Shown: positions 9,340 through 18,684 of the stretch, in pieces
How the letters are laid out: each line of letters begins with the position of its first letter
Position numbering within the stretch: position 1 is the first letter of the stretch
Assembly: GCA_022841905.1 (NCBI GenBank)
Contig: JALHQO010000009.1
Span: 62,001 to 126,000 of the forward strand
Source of the DNA: Hyphomonadaceae bacterium
GTDB taxonomy: Bacteria > Pseudomonadota > Alphaproteobacteria > Caulobacterales > Aquidulcibacteraceae
Direction: 5' to 3'
Length of the DNA: 64,000 nt
The notes under the pieces: generated by a model
The model's input: only the letters and a program-made list of their open reading frames with translations
Databases searched by the model: none
What the model was told of the DNA's origin: nothing
Position numbers and translations under genes: made by a program

Positions 9340-10539
9340 ATGACAACGACGACTGCAGAGCGCTATCGCGCCTATCGAGGCCTCCCGCTTTTTAGTATGG
9401 GGTTTCGCCCTTTCTTTTTGCTTGCGGCTCTTTGGGCCGCCTTTGCCGTTCCGATATGGATCGGCGCGAACGCAGGCTGGCTGCCGGCGCAACATTTCAC
9501 GCGCGACTGGCATGCTCACGAAATGCTGTTCGGCTATCTGAGCGGCGTGATTGCGGGCTTTCTGCTGACGGCCGTGCCCAACTGGACAGGTCGCCTGCCC
9601 GTCACGGGCGGCCCGCTTGTCGCTCTCGTGTTGCTCTGGTGCGCCGGGCGCGCGGCCATGCTCATCCCGTCCTTTGCAGCAGCGCCCTTCATCGACAGCG
9701 CGTTCATCTTCGTTTTCGCGATGGTGGTCGGTCGCGAGATTATCGCCGGCCGCAACGCAAAAAACCTGCCTGTCTTGATTCTATTGACCGTGTTGGGGAG
9801 CGCCAACGTCCTGTCTCATCTCCATACGTTTGAGCCTGAACTGGCGCTCCTCGGAGAACGCATCGGCCTAGCGGTCGCCGCGATGCTGGTTTCACTCATC
9901 GGCGGCCGGATAGTGCCGAGCTTCACGCGCAATTGGATGGCAAAGCAAAAGCTCAAACCAGAACCGGCGCCTGCAGGATGGTTCGACGCGGTTGTCTTGG
10001 CCACAAGCGCGCTCGCTTTGGGGCTTTGGGCCGCGGCGCCCCACTTTTTCGCGACGGGCTTCGCGCTCGCTTTGGCAGGCGCGCTCCACTGGGTGCGGCT
10101 GGCGCGCTGGCGAGGCTGGCGCACGCGCGCCGAGCTCTTGGTGCTCATCCTTCACCTCGGGTATGCATGGCTGGCGTTCGGCCTCACCTTGATGGGCCTC
10201 GCCATCATTTCTGTTGGCGTAGTTCCCGCTGCCTCGGGGCTGCACGCACTCACGGCAGGCGCCTTTGGCGTCATGACACTCGCCGTTATGACGCGCGCGA
10301 GCCTCGGCCACGTTGGGCAACCGCTCACAGCGACGCCTCGTATTTCAGCGATCTATGTGCTGGTGAACCTCGGAGCGCTCGTGCGCGTCATCTCCCCGCT
10401 GGCCCCGGAGATGTACACGCCCCTCCTCATCGTTTCCGCACTTCTCTGGGGCGGTGCGTTTGCGTTGTTCGTGATCGTCTACGCGCCGCTTCTCTTGCGG
10501 GCGCGAGTAGAAGCTAGCCTGCGCGGAGCTAAAGCATGA
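9340..10539 (+). CDS. nnrS: NnrS family protein (NO-response membrane protein)
   Basis: GFRPFFLLAALWA, WHAHEMLFGYLSGVIAGFLLTAVPNWTGR, MTRASLGHVGQPL. Confidence 0.94.
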   Translation: MTTTTAERYRAYRGLPLFSMGFRPFFLLAALWAAFAVPIWIGANAGWLPAQHFTRDWHAHEMLFGYLSGVIAGFLLTAVPNWTGRLPVTGGPLVALVLLWCAGRAAMLIPSFAAAPFIDSAFIFVFAMVVGREIIAGRNAKNLPVLILLTVLGSANVLSHLHTFEPELALLGERIGLAVAAMLVSLIGGRIVPSFTRNWMAKQKLKPEPAPAGWFDAVVLATSALALGLWAAAPHFFATGFALALAGALHWVRLARWRGWRTRAELLVLILHLGYAWLAFGLTLMGLAIISVGVVPAASGLHALTAGAFGVMTLAVMTRASLGHVGQPLTATPRISAIYVLVNLGALVRVISPLAPEMYTPLLIVSALLWGGAFALFVIVYAPLLLRARVEASLRGAKA

Positions 10540-12071
10540 AGGCCGCTCAAAGCCTCCTGGCGCTCGCGTCGCGCGAAGGCGTTCGCGCCTGCTTCGCCAA
10601 TCCAGGTACGTCAGAAATGCATTTGGTGGCGGCGCTCGATTCAGCGCCGGCCATTCGCCCCGTGCTCTGCCTGTTTGAAGGGGTCGCCACCGGCGCCGCT
10701 GATGGCTATGGCCGTATGGCTGAAGCGCCTGCACTCACGCTCTTGCACCTCGGCCCAGGCCTCAGCAACGGCCTCGCCAATTTGCACAACGCCTATCGCG
10801 CGAAGACGCCGATCGTTTCACTGGTTGGCGAGCATGCCACTTATCACCGCGCCAACAATCCCCCGCTCGCGAGCGACATAGTCTCAATTGCCCGACCCGT
10901 CTCATCATGGCTGAAGACAGTGGAAGCGCCCGATCAGCTACTTGGTCTAGCTCTGGAAGCAATCGAAGCCGCCCGCAACGCAGGCCCAGCAACGCTTATC
11001 CTTCCAGCTGATGTCGCCTGGAGCGATGAAGAGCTTGCGGCGCCAAGGTCGCGAGCGCGCCCAGAAGAAACACTCGATACAACCTACCTGGAAGAAGCTG
11101 CGAGTCTGCTTGGGCCGCGCACCGTGCTTTTGCTGGGCGGCCGCTTTCTCTCGGCAAGTGCTTGTTCCGCTGCACACCGGATTGGCGCCAAGACTGGCGC
11201 GCTTGTTCTTATAGAGACCTTCCCGGCTCGCGTCCGGCGGGAAGGGCCGGCGGCGGCGCTCAGGCGATTGCCCTACCTCAGCGAGATGGCGGCAAGTACG
11301 CTCTCCAACATCGACACAATTATCCTCGCCGGCGCGGCATACCCGGTCGCGTTCTTTGCCTTGCCAGGACGGCCAACCAAGCTTGCGCCGGACCATGCGC
11401 GCGTCCTGGATCTCGCGGCGCGAGGCGCCAATATGGAGCGCACGCTCAACACGCTCGCGTCGATATTGCAGGCGCCGGCAATCGAGCCCTCGATCGTGGA
11501 ACGACCAGCGAGGCCAGAGAATGGAGGCGCGATCGATCCTGTTGCGCTCGCCCAGATTATCGCCGCAACGTTGCCCGAGCACGCCATTGTTTGCGACGAA
11601 TCCAACACAGCCGGATTGTTCTGTTATGATGCCGCAGCAGGCGCTGCGCCGCACGACTGGCTGACGCTAACGGGCGGCTCAATCGGCCAAGGCTTGCCGT
11701 TGGCGACAGGCGCCGCTGTCGCTTGCCCCGATCGCCGCGTCCTCGCGCTCGAAGCCGACGGCAGCGCGCTCTACACCATCCAAGCGTTGTGGACCCAGGC
11801 GCGTGAGGGTCTCAACGTCACCAATGTTATCCTCAACAATGGGGCATACGCCATTCTGCGGCTGGAGATGATGCGCGCCGGCATCAACGAACTCTCGGAA
11901 GCAGCAAGCGCGCTCTTCGACTTGAAACGCCCCGCCATCGACTTCTGCGCCATCGCGCGCGGGTTCGGTGTGCCTGCTGAGCGGGTTGAAACGCCCGCGA
12001 AGCTCGTCGCCGCGCTTGAGCGCTCTTATGCGGCGCCGGGGCCTGCTCTCATCGAAGTGATGATCCGATGA
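10536..12071 (+). CDS. Thiamine-pyrophosphate-dependent enzyme (acetolactate synthase large subunit-like / 2-oxoacid decarboxylase-like)
   Basis: N-terminal FANPGTSEMHLVAALD, LHLGPGLSNGLANLHNA; C-terminal GGSIGQGLPLATGAAVACPDRRVLALEADGSALYTIQALWTQAR...NNGAYAI (TPP-binding). Confidence 0.88.
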   Translation: MKAAQSLLALASREGVRACFANPGTSEMHLVAALDSAPAIRPVLCLFEGVATGAADGYGRMAEAPALTLLHLGPGLSNGLANLHNAYRAKTPIVSLVGEHATYHRANNPPLASDIVSIARPVSSWLKTVEAPDQLLGLALEAIEAARNAGPATLILPADVAWSDEELAAPRSRARPEETLDTTYLEEAASLLGPRTVLLLGGRFLSASACSAAHRIGAKTGALVLIETFPARVRREGPAAALRRLPYLSEMAASTLSNIDTIILAGAAYPVAFFALPGRPTKLAPDHARVLDLAARGANMERTLNTLASILQAPAIEPSIVERPARPENGGAIDPVALAQIIAATLPEHAIVCDESNTAGLFCYDAAAGAAPHDWLTLTGGSIGQGLPLATGAAVACPDRRVLALEADGSALYTIQALWTQAREGLNVTNVILNNGAYAILRLEMMRAGINELSEAASALFDLKRPAIDFCAIARGFGVPAERVETPAKLVAALERSYAAPGPALIEVMIR

Positions 12072-13450
12072 TGGACCTGCCCAACGCACTCACGGCCCAG
12101 CTCCAGACCTTGTTGGGCGCCCGATTCAGCCGCGCCGCCGCGATCCGCGATCAACATGCCGGTGGCGGCATGCATCTGCCGGCGCTGCCGCCCCAGGCCG
12201 TAGCATCAGTGAACAATGTTGAGGAGATCATCGCGGTTGTGCACGCGTGCGCGGATCACGGCGTTCCGATCATCCCTTATGGCGCGGGCACTTCACTCGA
12301 ATGTCATGTGGGTGCGCCGCGCGGCGGCGTGTCAGTCGATGTCTCGGGGATGAAGCGCGTGCTGCGTGTGAGCGCAGACGATCAGGATTGCACAGTCGAG
12401 GCAGGGCTAACACGCGTGGCGCTGAACGATGAACTTCGCCACACGGGCCTCTTCTTCCCGGTCGATCCCGGGGCGGACGCCACAATCGGCGGCATGGCCG
12501 CGACGCGCGCATCGGGGACAACAACACTGCGCTACGGAGGCATGCGCGAGAACGTCATGGCGCTCACGGTCGTTACGGCCGACGGCCGCGTCATCAAGAC
12601 GGCCAGGCGCGCCCGCAAATCGGCAGCCGGCTATGACCTGACCCACCTCTTCGTAGGGAGCGAAGGTACTCTCGGCGTGATCGCCGACGTCACCTTGAGA
12701 CTGCATCCCGCGCCCGAAGCCACGAGCGCCGCGGTGTGTGCGTTCGAGTCATCGAGCGGCGCGACGCGAACGGTGATTGAAGCCGTGCAATGTGGACTCC
12801 CTTTAGCGCGCGCGGAGTATCTCGACGCGGCTGCCATCAACGCGGTCAATCGCGCCTTCTCGACTGACTATACCGAGAGCGACACGCTGTTTCTTGAGTT
12901 CCATGGCTCGCCTCAGGAAGTAGCAGCGCATACTGAACGCGCGAGCGCCATCGCCACCGAGAATGGCGGCGGCGAATTCCGCTGGGCGATCGAAAGCGAG
13001 GCGCGGAACCAGTTGTGGAAAGCACGTCACCAAGCGGGACTCGCAGCGCTGAGTTTGCGCCCCGGGGCACGGCCATGGTCCACGGATGTGTGCGTGCCGA
13101 TCAGCCAACTCTCCGCCTGCATCGACGAGACCAGACGCGACATCGCCCTCCTCCCGTTTCCTGCGGTAGTGCTCGGGCACATCGGCGACGGCAACTTCCA
13201 TGTGATCTTGTTGCTGGACCCCGCCAATTTAACAGAGATAGACGCTGCCAAGCGATTCAATGACACCCTGATCTCACGCGCGATTGAGATGGACGGCACC
13301 TGCACTGGCGAACATGGCATTGGTCTCGGTAAACGCGACTCGCTGCGTCACGAACTCGCCGGCGCCGTTGATCTCATGGCTGACATCAAGCACGCGCTCG
13401 ACCCACACGCGATCATGAACCCAGAGAAGATTTTTGCACCTAGAGTTTAG
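12068..13450 (+). CDS. FAD-linked oxidase, D-lactate dehydrogenase (cytochrome)/GlcD type
   Basis: PYGAGTSLECHVGAPRGGVSVDVSGMKRVL, GADATIGGMAATRASGTTTLRYG, HIGDGNFHV, GTCTGEHGIGLGKR. Confidence 0.92.
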   Translation: MMDLPNALTAQLQTLLGARFSRAAAIRDQHAGGGMHLPALPPQAVASVNNVEEIIAVVHACADHGVPIIPYGAGTSLECHVGAPRGGVSVDVSGMKRVLRVSADDQDCTVEAGLTRVALNDELRHTGLFFPVDPGADATIGGMAATRASGTTTLRYGGMRENVMALTVVTADGRVIKTARRARKSAAGYDLTHLFVGSEGTLGVIADVTLRLHPAPEATSAAVCAFESSSGATRTVIEAVQCGLPLARAEYLDAAAINAVNRAFSTDYTESDTLFLEFHGSPQEVAAHTERASAIATENGGGEFRWAIESEARNQLWKARHQAGLAALSLRPGARPWSTDVCVPISQLSACIDETRRDIALLPFPAVVLGHIGDGNFHVILLLDPANLTEIDAAKRFNDTLISRAIEMDGTCTGEHGIGLGKRDSLRHELAGAVDLMADIKHALDPHAIMNPEKIFAPRV

Positions 13451-13461
13451 GGCAGACCCGA

Positions 13462-13477
13462 AGCGGCGTGAGCCGCT
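13462..13477. terminator. Possible hairpin AGCGGC-GTGA-GCCGCT after FAD oxidase gene
   Basis: 6-bp perfect stem with GNRA-like tetraloop 12 nt after the stop codon; no clear U-tract. Confidence 0.35.
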
Positions 13478-13697
13478 AGATCAACTCAAAGCCGCCGGCG
13501 GAAGAAACGAGTTTCTGACCCGTCCAGAGTTGGACGACTATGAGAGGAGCGCCACCAAGCATTTCCTGACTTGGCAGCCCTGTCACGAGTGGATGAGTCT
13601 CGAGGAGTGATCTCCAGATCGTTGGAAAACAGCAGCCGGACTCCCGCGCCTCTCGACAGCGGCGCAGTAAGTCTTCGGCTGAAGCAACGTCCAACAC
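13476..13697 (-). CDS. Small uncharacterised protein (73 aa)
   Basis: Protein-like composition (DLLRRCREARESGCCFPTIWRSLLETHPLVTG...LWTGQKLVSSAGGFEL) reminiscent of short conserved alphaproteobacterial hypotheticals; divergent from the 13957 gene across an FNR-type box. Confidence 0.45.
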   Translation of the reverse strand: MLDVASAEDLLRRCREARESGCCFPTIWRSLLETHPLVTGLPSQEMLGGAPLIVVQLWTGQKLVSSAGGFELI

Positions 13698-13783
13698 GCA
13701 ATCCCGGCGCAGAGGACGCCATCAGTCCCTTGCGCCTACTCAAAGGCCACCCGCACGCTTGCGGCATTCGACCGCGGCGCCGT

Positions 13784-13797
13784 TTGACGTTGGTCAA
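13784..13797. promoter_or_regulatory. FNR/DNR-type box TTGAC-GTTG-GTCAA
   Basis: Perfect dyad TTGACgttgGTCAA between the divergent 73-aa ORF and the CMD-family gene. Confidence 0.72.
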
Positions 13798-13956
13798 TCC
13801 GTCCGCGCGTGCGCCGTGCTTAGCTCTCCATGGCGCTCGGGCGCCGTTGGCCGGCCGCCAGCACCCAACAGGGCGCGGAAAGCTAGGCCCGGGCACGCCG
13901 CTCCGTCTCAGCACGGAGCGGCCTGTCTGTCAGACGCCGCCTCACGGGACCCGTAC

Positions 13957-14304
13957 ATGACAAGCGACTTCCAAGCCCGCATCGCCGAGATCGATGAATA
14001 TGCGGTCGAACTGAAAGCTCTCATTCCCGACACGCTGAATGCCTTCGGAGGCTTGTCGAAGGCGGCCCAAACCATCGGAGCGCTCGACAAGAAAACCAAG
14101 GAGCTGCTGGCGCTCGCCATCGCAGTGGCGATCCGGTGCGACGGCTGCATCGGCTATCATGCACGCGGCGCCCATCGCACCGGCGCGAGCCGCCAAGAGA
14201 TCGCCGAAGCGCTTGGCGTCGCCATTCAAATGGGCGGCGGCCCGAGCGTGAATTATGCGGCCGACGCGTTGCGCGCTTTCGACCAATTCCACGCGAAGGC
14301 TTAG
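13957..14304 (+). CDS. Carboxymuconolactone decarboxylase (CMD/AhpD) family protein
   Basis: KELLALAIAVAIRCDGCIGYHARGAHRTGASRQEIAEALGVAIQMGGGPS with CxxC-H AhpD-like motif. ATG at 13957 within the longer listed ORF. Confidence 0.92.
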   Translation: MTSDFQARIAEIDEYAVELKALIPDTLNAFGGLSKAAQTIGALDKKTKELLALAIAVAIRCDGCIGYHARGAHRTGASRQEIAEALGVAIQMGGGPSVNYAADALRAFDQFHAKA

Positions 14305-14339
14305 TACGCGCGAAGTTCGGCCACTCCTGGAGATTGAAC

Positions 14340-14543
14340 ATGAGACTTCTTGAGATTGAGCACCGGGGCGATCGCCCGGAAACACGCCAAAAGACATTTG
14401 TGAACCCCGCGCAGGTTGTTGCGGTTTATGACCCCGGTCACTCGGGTACGCACATTTCGCTCGCCGATGGCCGCGTGCTCTCCGAGGTCCACATGAGTGT
14501 TGATGAAATGCGCAAGCATCTGGAGGAGAGCGGCGCCGTCTAG
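14340..14543 (+). CDS. Small hypothetical protein (67 aa)
   Basis: ATG at 14340; MRLLEIEHRGDRPETRQKTFVNPAQVVAVYDPGHSGTHISLADGRVLSEVHMSVDEMRKHLEESGAV. Confidence 0.55.
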   Translation: MRLLEIEHRGDRPETRQKTFVNPAQVVAVYDPGHSGTHISLADGRVLSEVHMSVDEMRKHLEESGAV

Positions 14544-14641
14544 CAGTCTGAGATATTGTTCGCCGTCGAGAGCGGCTGAGATGGCGGGCGCACTTGGCGG
14601 CCGCGCTAACGTAAGAAGCTTCCGCGCCCGGCCCGGAATTG

Positions 14642-14678
14642 AAGCCGAAGAAATCGAAGCTGACGATGCTTTCGGCTT
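14642..14678. terminator. Candidate hairpin/terminator AAGCCGAA...TTCGGCTT
   Basis: 8-bp outer stem and inner ATCG/CGAT stem followed by TT; downstream of the 67-aa ORF. Confidence 0.3.
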
Positions 14679-14851
14679 TTGGGGTGCTTAATTTTTTCGT
14701 CAGCGCTAGCGCGCTGGCCCGCATGATGAGTGCGTAAAGTTCGATTGCTTCGCCCCTCCGTCGCTCCCCGCGCGCGGAACGGCTTTTCTTCGAGCGCCTT
14801 GGGACTTAGACTCTGACTCGATCGCTGACGGTCGCACTTCTCGGTAGTCTG

Positions 14852-15562
14852 ATGGCACTCCACAAACTCTTCGACCGGAATGTCGCTTGGGCACAGCGTA
14901 AGACCTGTGAAGATCCAACGTTCTTTTTGCGCATGGCGGAGCAACAGTCCCCAAAGTATCTTTGGATCGGTTGCTCAGACAGCCGCGTCACCGCCAACGA
15001 TGTGCTCGGACTCGATCCCGGCGAAGTCTTTGTCCAGAGAAACATCGCAAATATCGTGCACACGAGCGACATGAATCTACTTGCGGTGCTGGAGTACGCG
15101 ATTGAGATACTAAAGGTCGAGCACGTCATTGTTTGCGGCCACTACGGTTGTGGCGGCGTCCAGCGCGCACTCGGACGCGAACGCTCCGCCTTGGTCGACC
15201 ATTGGCTCCAGCCAATCGTGATGCTCTATCGAAAGCACCGAGCGGTCTTCGACGCCATTGAAGACATGGATGCGCGCGCAAACAGAGTGTGCGAATTGAA
15301 TATCGAGATGCAGATCCGCCGCGTCGCCTCAATTCCAATTGTCGAAAACGCCTGGGCGCGAGGCCAAAGCCTCCATCTGCATGGCTGGATTTACGGCATA
15401 CATGACGGCCTATTGCGAGATGTTGGGCCGACGCTTGCCTCGATTGAAGAACGCGACGCGTTGATCAGCATTGATCAGCGTGTGCATCGACACGATGAGC
15501 CGGTTAGCGGCGTCCGCGGCCACGCAATCGATGCGTTTGGCGAAACCACCGAGACAGAGTGA
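14852..15562 (+). CDS. can: Beta-carbonic anhydrase
   Basis: YLWIGCSDSRVTANDVLGLDPGEVFVQRNIANIV, VIVCGHYGCGGVQRAL. Confidence 0.94.
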   Translation: MALHKLFDRNVAWAQRKTCEDPTFFLRMAEQQSPKYLWIGCSDSRVTANDVLGLDPGEVFVQRNIANIVHTSDMNLLAVLEYAIEILKVEHVIVCGHYGCGGVQRALGRERSALVDHWLQPIVMLYRKHRAVFDAIEDMDARANRVCELNIEMQIRRVASIPIVENAWARGQSLHLHGWIYGIHDGLLRDVGPTLASIEERDALISIDQRVHRHDEPVSGVRGHAIDAFGETTETE

Positions 15563-15717
15563 TGCTGTAGCGACCAGCAGCCCTATGAACGTGTGGCGAA
15601 CGCCTATGCCCCAATGCGCCTGACGAGGTGATGACGCGACTTGCGTTCGCAACATCATCCCCAATTTCGGACTCTGGACCTGCCGCGTCCGTGAGCGGAC
15701 GTTGGGAGGCGCCGCGC

Positions 15718-17050
15718 CTAATGCGCCGCGAAGAGCGCCCACTCCCCCGGCACGCCCTTGAGGGTTTCGACGCCACGGGGCGCAAATTGCAAGCCCGAAC
15801 CGGCGACGAGGTCTTTCACCGTGCTGGACGCCAGCACTTCGCCTGGCGATCCCTTCGCCATGATCCGTGCGCCTGTATGAACGGCGACGCCGCCAATATT
15901 GTCCCCCATGATCTCGCACTCGCCGATGTGGACGCCCGCGCGCACGTCGACGCCGAGCTGCTTCACCGCTTGCGCAATCTCCAAAGCGCAACGCACCGCG
16001 CGCGCCGGCCCGTCGAATGTCGCCAGGAAGCCGTCGCCCGCCGTGTTCGCTTCTTTGCCGCGATGGCGCGCCAGCGCCTTGCGCACCAGCGCGTAGTAGG
16101 AATTTAGCAGGCCGCGCCACGCCGCATCGCCGATGCTGCACCGCGCGTTCGGTCGAGCCCGCAATGTCGACGAACATTACCGTCGCGAGTACGCGGTCGG
16201 CCGATTCTATTGGACGCTCGCCGGTGATAAATTCCTGGATGTCGGAGAGGATCACATCCATGTCGTCGAGCGCGATGGAATGGCTGTCGCCTGCATATTC
16301 CTTGAAGATCGCGCCGGGGATGCGCGAGGCCATGTCGCGCGCGGCGTCGATGAGCGCCACCGGATCGCCGGTGCGGTTCATCACCATGGTCGGCGCCTTG
16401 ATCGCCGGCAGGATGGAGCGCGTATCGATGTCGGCGTTCATTTCCTCATACGCACGCACGGCTGAGGGGCTGGCCGCGGCGCGCATGTAGCGGAGCATGG
16501 TGTCGACGAGGGCGGGGTCGGCGTCCTTGCCCAACCCAGCGCCCGGACCCACGACGTACTCAATTGTCGGCCAGCCATCGTGGATCATGGCAAGCATGGC
16601 GTCGTGCTCTTCGCGCGTCTGGCCCCACGGATGATCTGGTGTATTGAGCCATTTTGCCTGCGCCCCCCAGATGATCAAGGATTGCACGCGCTCGGGATGC
16701 ATCGCGGCGAACATCGAGGCCATCGAGCCGCCTTCCGAACCGCCGAATAGATGCGCGCGCTCGATGCCTGCCGCGTCCATCACCGCGCGAATATCTTCGG
16801 TGCGCTCTTCAAGCGTCGCCATTCTGGTGGGACGGTCGGACAGGCCGGTCCCGCGCTTGTCGAAGCGCACAAGGCGGCAGAATCTCGAGAACTTTTCGAA
16901 GAACATCGCCCGGCGGGGATGCTCCCAATCCATGTCGAGATGCGACATGGTGCCGGGCGCCCATATCACATCGGGCGGACCCTCGCCGGTCATCTGATAA
17001 GCGATGCATACATCGCCACTGTACGCGTAACGCGTAGTTGGGTTCATCAT
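15718..17050 (-). pseudogene. Alpha/beta hydrolase fused to class III adenylate/guanylate cyclase domain, frameshifted within the cyclase domain
   Basis: Frame of ORF 15410..17050 encodes a/b hydrolase (LFGGSEGGSMASMFA) then VMFVDIAGSTERAVQ; the cyclase continues in another frame (ORF 15718..16164: IGDAAWRGLLNSYYALVRKALARHRGKEANTAGDGFLATFDGPARAVRCALEIA...). A 1-nt insertion near 16134 explains it. Confidence 0.82.
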
Positions 17051-17251
17051 GAGCGATCAGTAGCATGGCGCGCTCAGCTGCCCAGCCCTCGTAGCGACGG
17101 AATCAAGGGGCGAATAACCACCAAACCTGCCGTTTGATCCCAAGAACAGAAGTTCTTTACTCAGGGCCGCAAAGCAGACGAAGCGACTTGATAGGAAAGA
17201 CAACGGCAACTTCGCATAGCCCTTCGTCTAAAACTCTCCACGGCTAGCAGT

Positions 17252-18013
17252 TCAATCAATGAAGTGCCGGAGGTGCGGCCTGTCCTCGAGCTTCGCTACC
17301 AGAAACTCCCGCAGAGCTGCCTCACTCGCCTCGAACTCAGCAGCCGTCAACGCGCCCCTGAACAATTCGTAGCGCAGCCAGACACGATAGGTGTTCACAA
17401 CGTCGGTTTCGCAATACTCGGCGACTTCTTGAATTCGGCCATCGCGAACGAACTGCGCGACCTGCGAGCCCTCGATACCGTCGGGCTTTCCCGGAAGGTT
17501 CAATGTTCGACACAGCATGTCGAGGCTCACCTTCCCGCGCCCGTCGAAAGACGAGAGCACGTCGCAAAGGTCAACGGCGTCCTCGGTGTAGCGATTGAAA
17601 TAAGATCGTGTCGCGAGTCCAGGCGCCGGCACACAGTGCAGCATCGCACGGTAGCGCAGCACTGGTAGGTCGAACCCCTGCCCGTTGAACGTGACCAGCT
17701 TGGGCCGCAGCGACGCGATGCGCTCGACGAACGCGGTGATGAGCTCTCGCTCCGCTCGCTCGCCCATGTGCGGTGCGCCTAGGGCGCGCACCGACCATCC
17801 CGCCTCTTCCTTCTCCGCTATCAACGCACCGATGCACGCAATCTGATGGAGCGGAAGCTTGGGAAACTTGGGTTTCTCGCCCTCCGCTGGTTCTTCAACT
17901 TCGCCATTCGGCGCGCCCGCGATCCGAGCTGCGGCAGCGGCGTCCGGGATCGTTTCAAGGTCCCACACTATGACATGCTGGCCTGTTGTGGTTGCGCCGG
18001 GCATTGGCCCCAC
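17252..18013 (-). CDS. Predicted 3'-5' exonuclease, PolB-like
   Basis: VIVWDLETIPD, LVTFNGQGFDLPVLRYRAM, YCETDVVNTYRVWLRYE exonuclease motifs. Confidence 0.85.
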   Translation of the reverse strand: MGPMPGATTTGQHVIVWDLETIPDAAAAARIAGAPNGEVEEPAEGEKPKFPKLPLHQIACIGALIAEKEEAGWSVRALGAPHMGERAERELITAFVERIASLRPKLVTFNGQGFDLPVLRYRAMLHCVPAPGLATRSYFNRYTEDAVDLCDVLSSFDGRGKVSLDMLCRTLNLPGKPDGIEGSQVAQFVRDGRIQEVAEYCETDVVNTYRVWLRYELFRGALTAAEFEASEAALREFLVAKLEDRPHLRHFID

Positions 18014-18191
18014 TCCCTGCGATTGGCTCTCTGGAGAGTCACGTTCGATATTCCCGCATCAGTAAGCATTTGTTAACCATCGCGCCATCAGATCGGATTC
18101 GAAACAATGATCCGGGTGCCCACATGAGTAACGAGACGGGTTGGCTCCAGATTTACACCGAGGGGCATCGTTAGCCGGCACCGCACGTTGC

Positions 18192-18488
18192 TCACCGAGC
18201 CGGCAACGACTCGAACCAAGCGCGCAGACCGTCTGCCGAAATGAGCGTTCGATTGCCCAGCTTCACCACCTTGAATGCGCCCGCTTTCATCGCCTGATAG
18301 AGCGTTGTCTTGCCAACGCCCAAGGATGGCGGCGGCGGTGCGACCTCAACGGTCTTCTCCTCCACATGAGGCGCGCTGGCGATCTCCTCGAAAACTCCGA
18401 TCGCGGCGCGCAGGTGTTGGCACAGCAGAAAGACTCGCTGGTCGCGATGTTTCATCTGCGCGTGCTGAAAATCGCCCAATCCTCGCAT
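18192..18488 (-). CDS. Excisionase/AlpA-type helix-turn-helix protein
   Basis: C-terminal SLGVGKTTLYQAMKAGAFKVVKLGNRTLISADGLRAWFESLP. Confidence 0.7.
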   Translation of the reverse strand: MRGLGDFQHAQMKHRDQRVFLLCQHLRAAIGVFEEIASAPHVEEKTVEVAPPPPSLGVGKTTLYQAMKAGAFKVVKLGNRTLISADGLRAWFESLPAR

Positions 18489-18684
18489 GTCACGATCTCC
18501 GTTGCTGGCGAGCGATAACGCCCCGTGCCAATCAACATCAAATATGCGCGGAACGGTTCGTCTCCATCGCGGGTCGATAATCGGTAGTTATCGGCGCATC
18601 ACCGATGTCGCTTTATCCCACGAACAGACGTCCCCGCCGCTACTTCTCCAAAGCAGACACTACGGCAGTCGACTAGGATCCAAT

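Noticed and set aside
10947-11654. 235-aa minus-strand ORF
   Set aside because: Antisense to the TPP enzyme gene; shadow frame.
13942-14724. 260-aa minus-strand ORF
   Set aside because: Antisense to the CMD-family gene and the 67-aa ORF; no motifs.
15460-15478. TTGATCAGCATTGATCAG as an FNR box
   Set aside because: Lies within the carbonic anhydrase coding region and the second half is not ATCAA at the right spacing.
15410-15717. C-terminal part of the 546-aa ORF as a real protein extension
   Set aside because: After the frameshift this frame is out of register and Arg-rich; it also overlaps the carbonic anhydrase 3' end.
17138-17160. AAGAACAGAAGTTCTT dyad as a LexA/SOS box
   Set aside because: Spacing does not match the alphaproteobacterial GTTC-N7-GTTC box, and it is downstream, not upstream, of the exonuclease gene.
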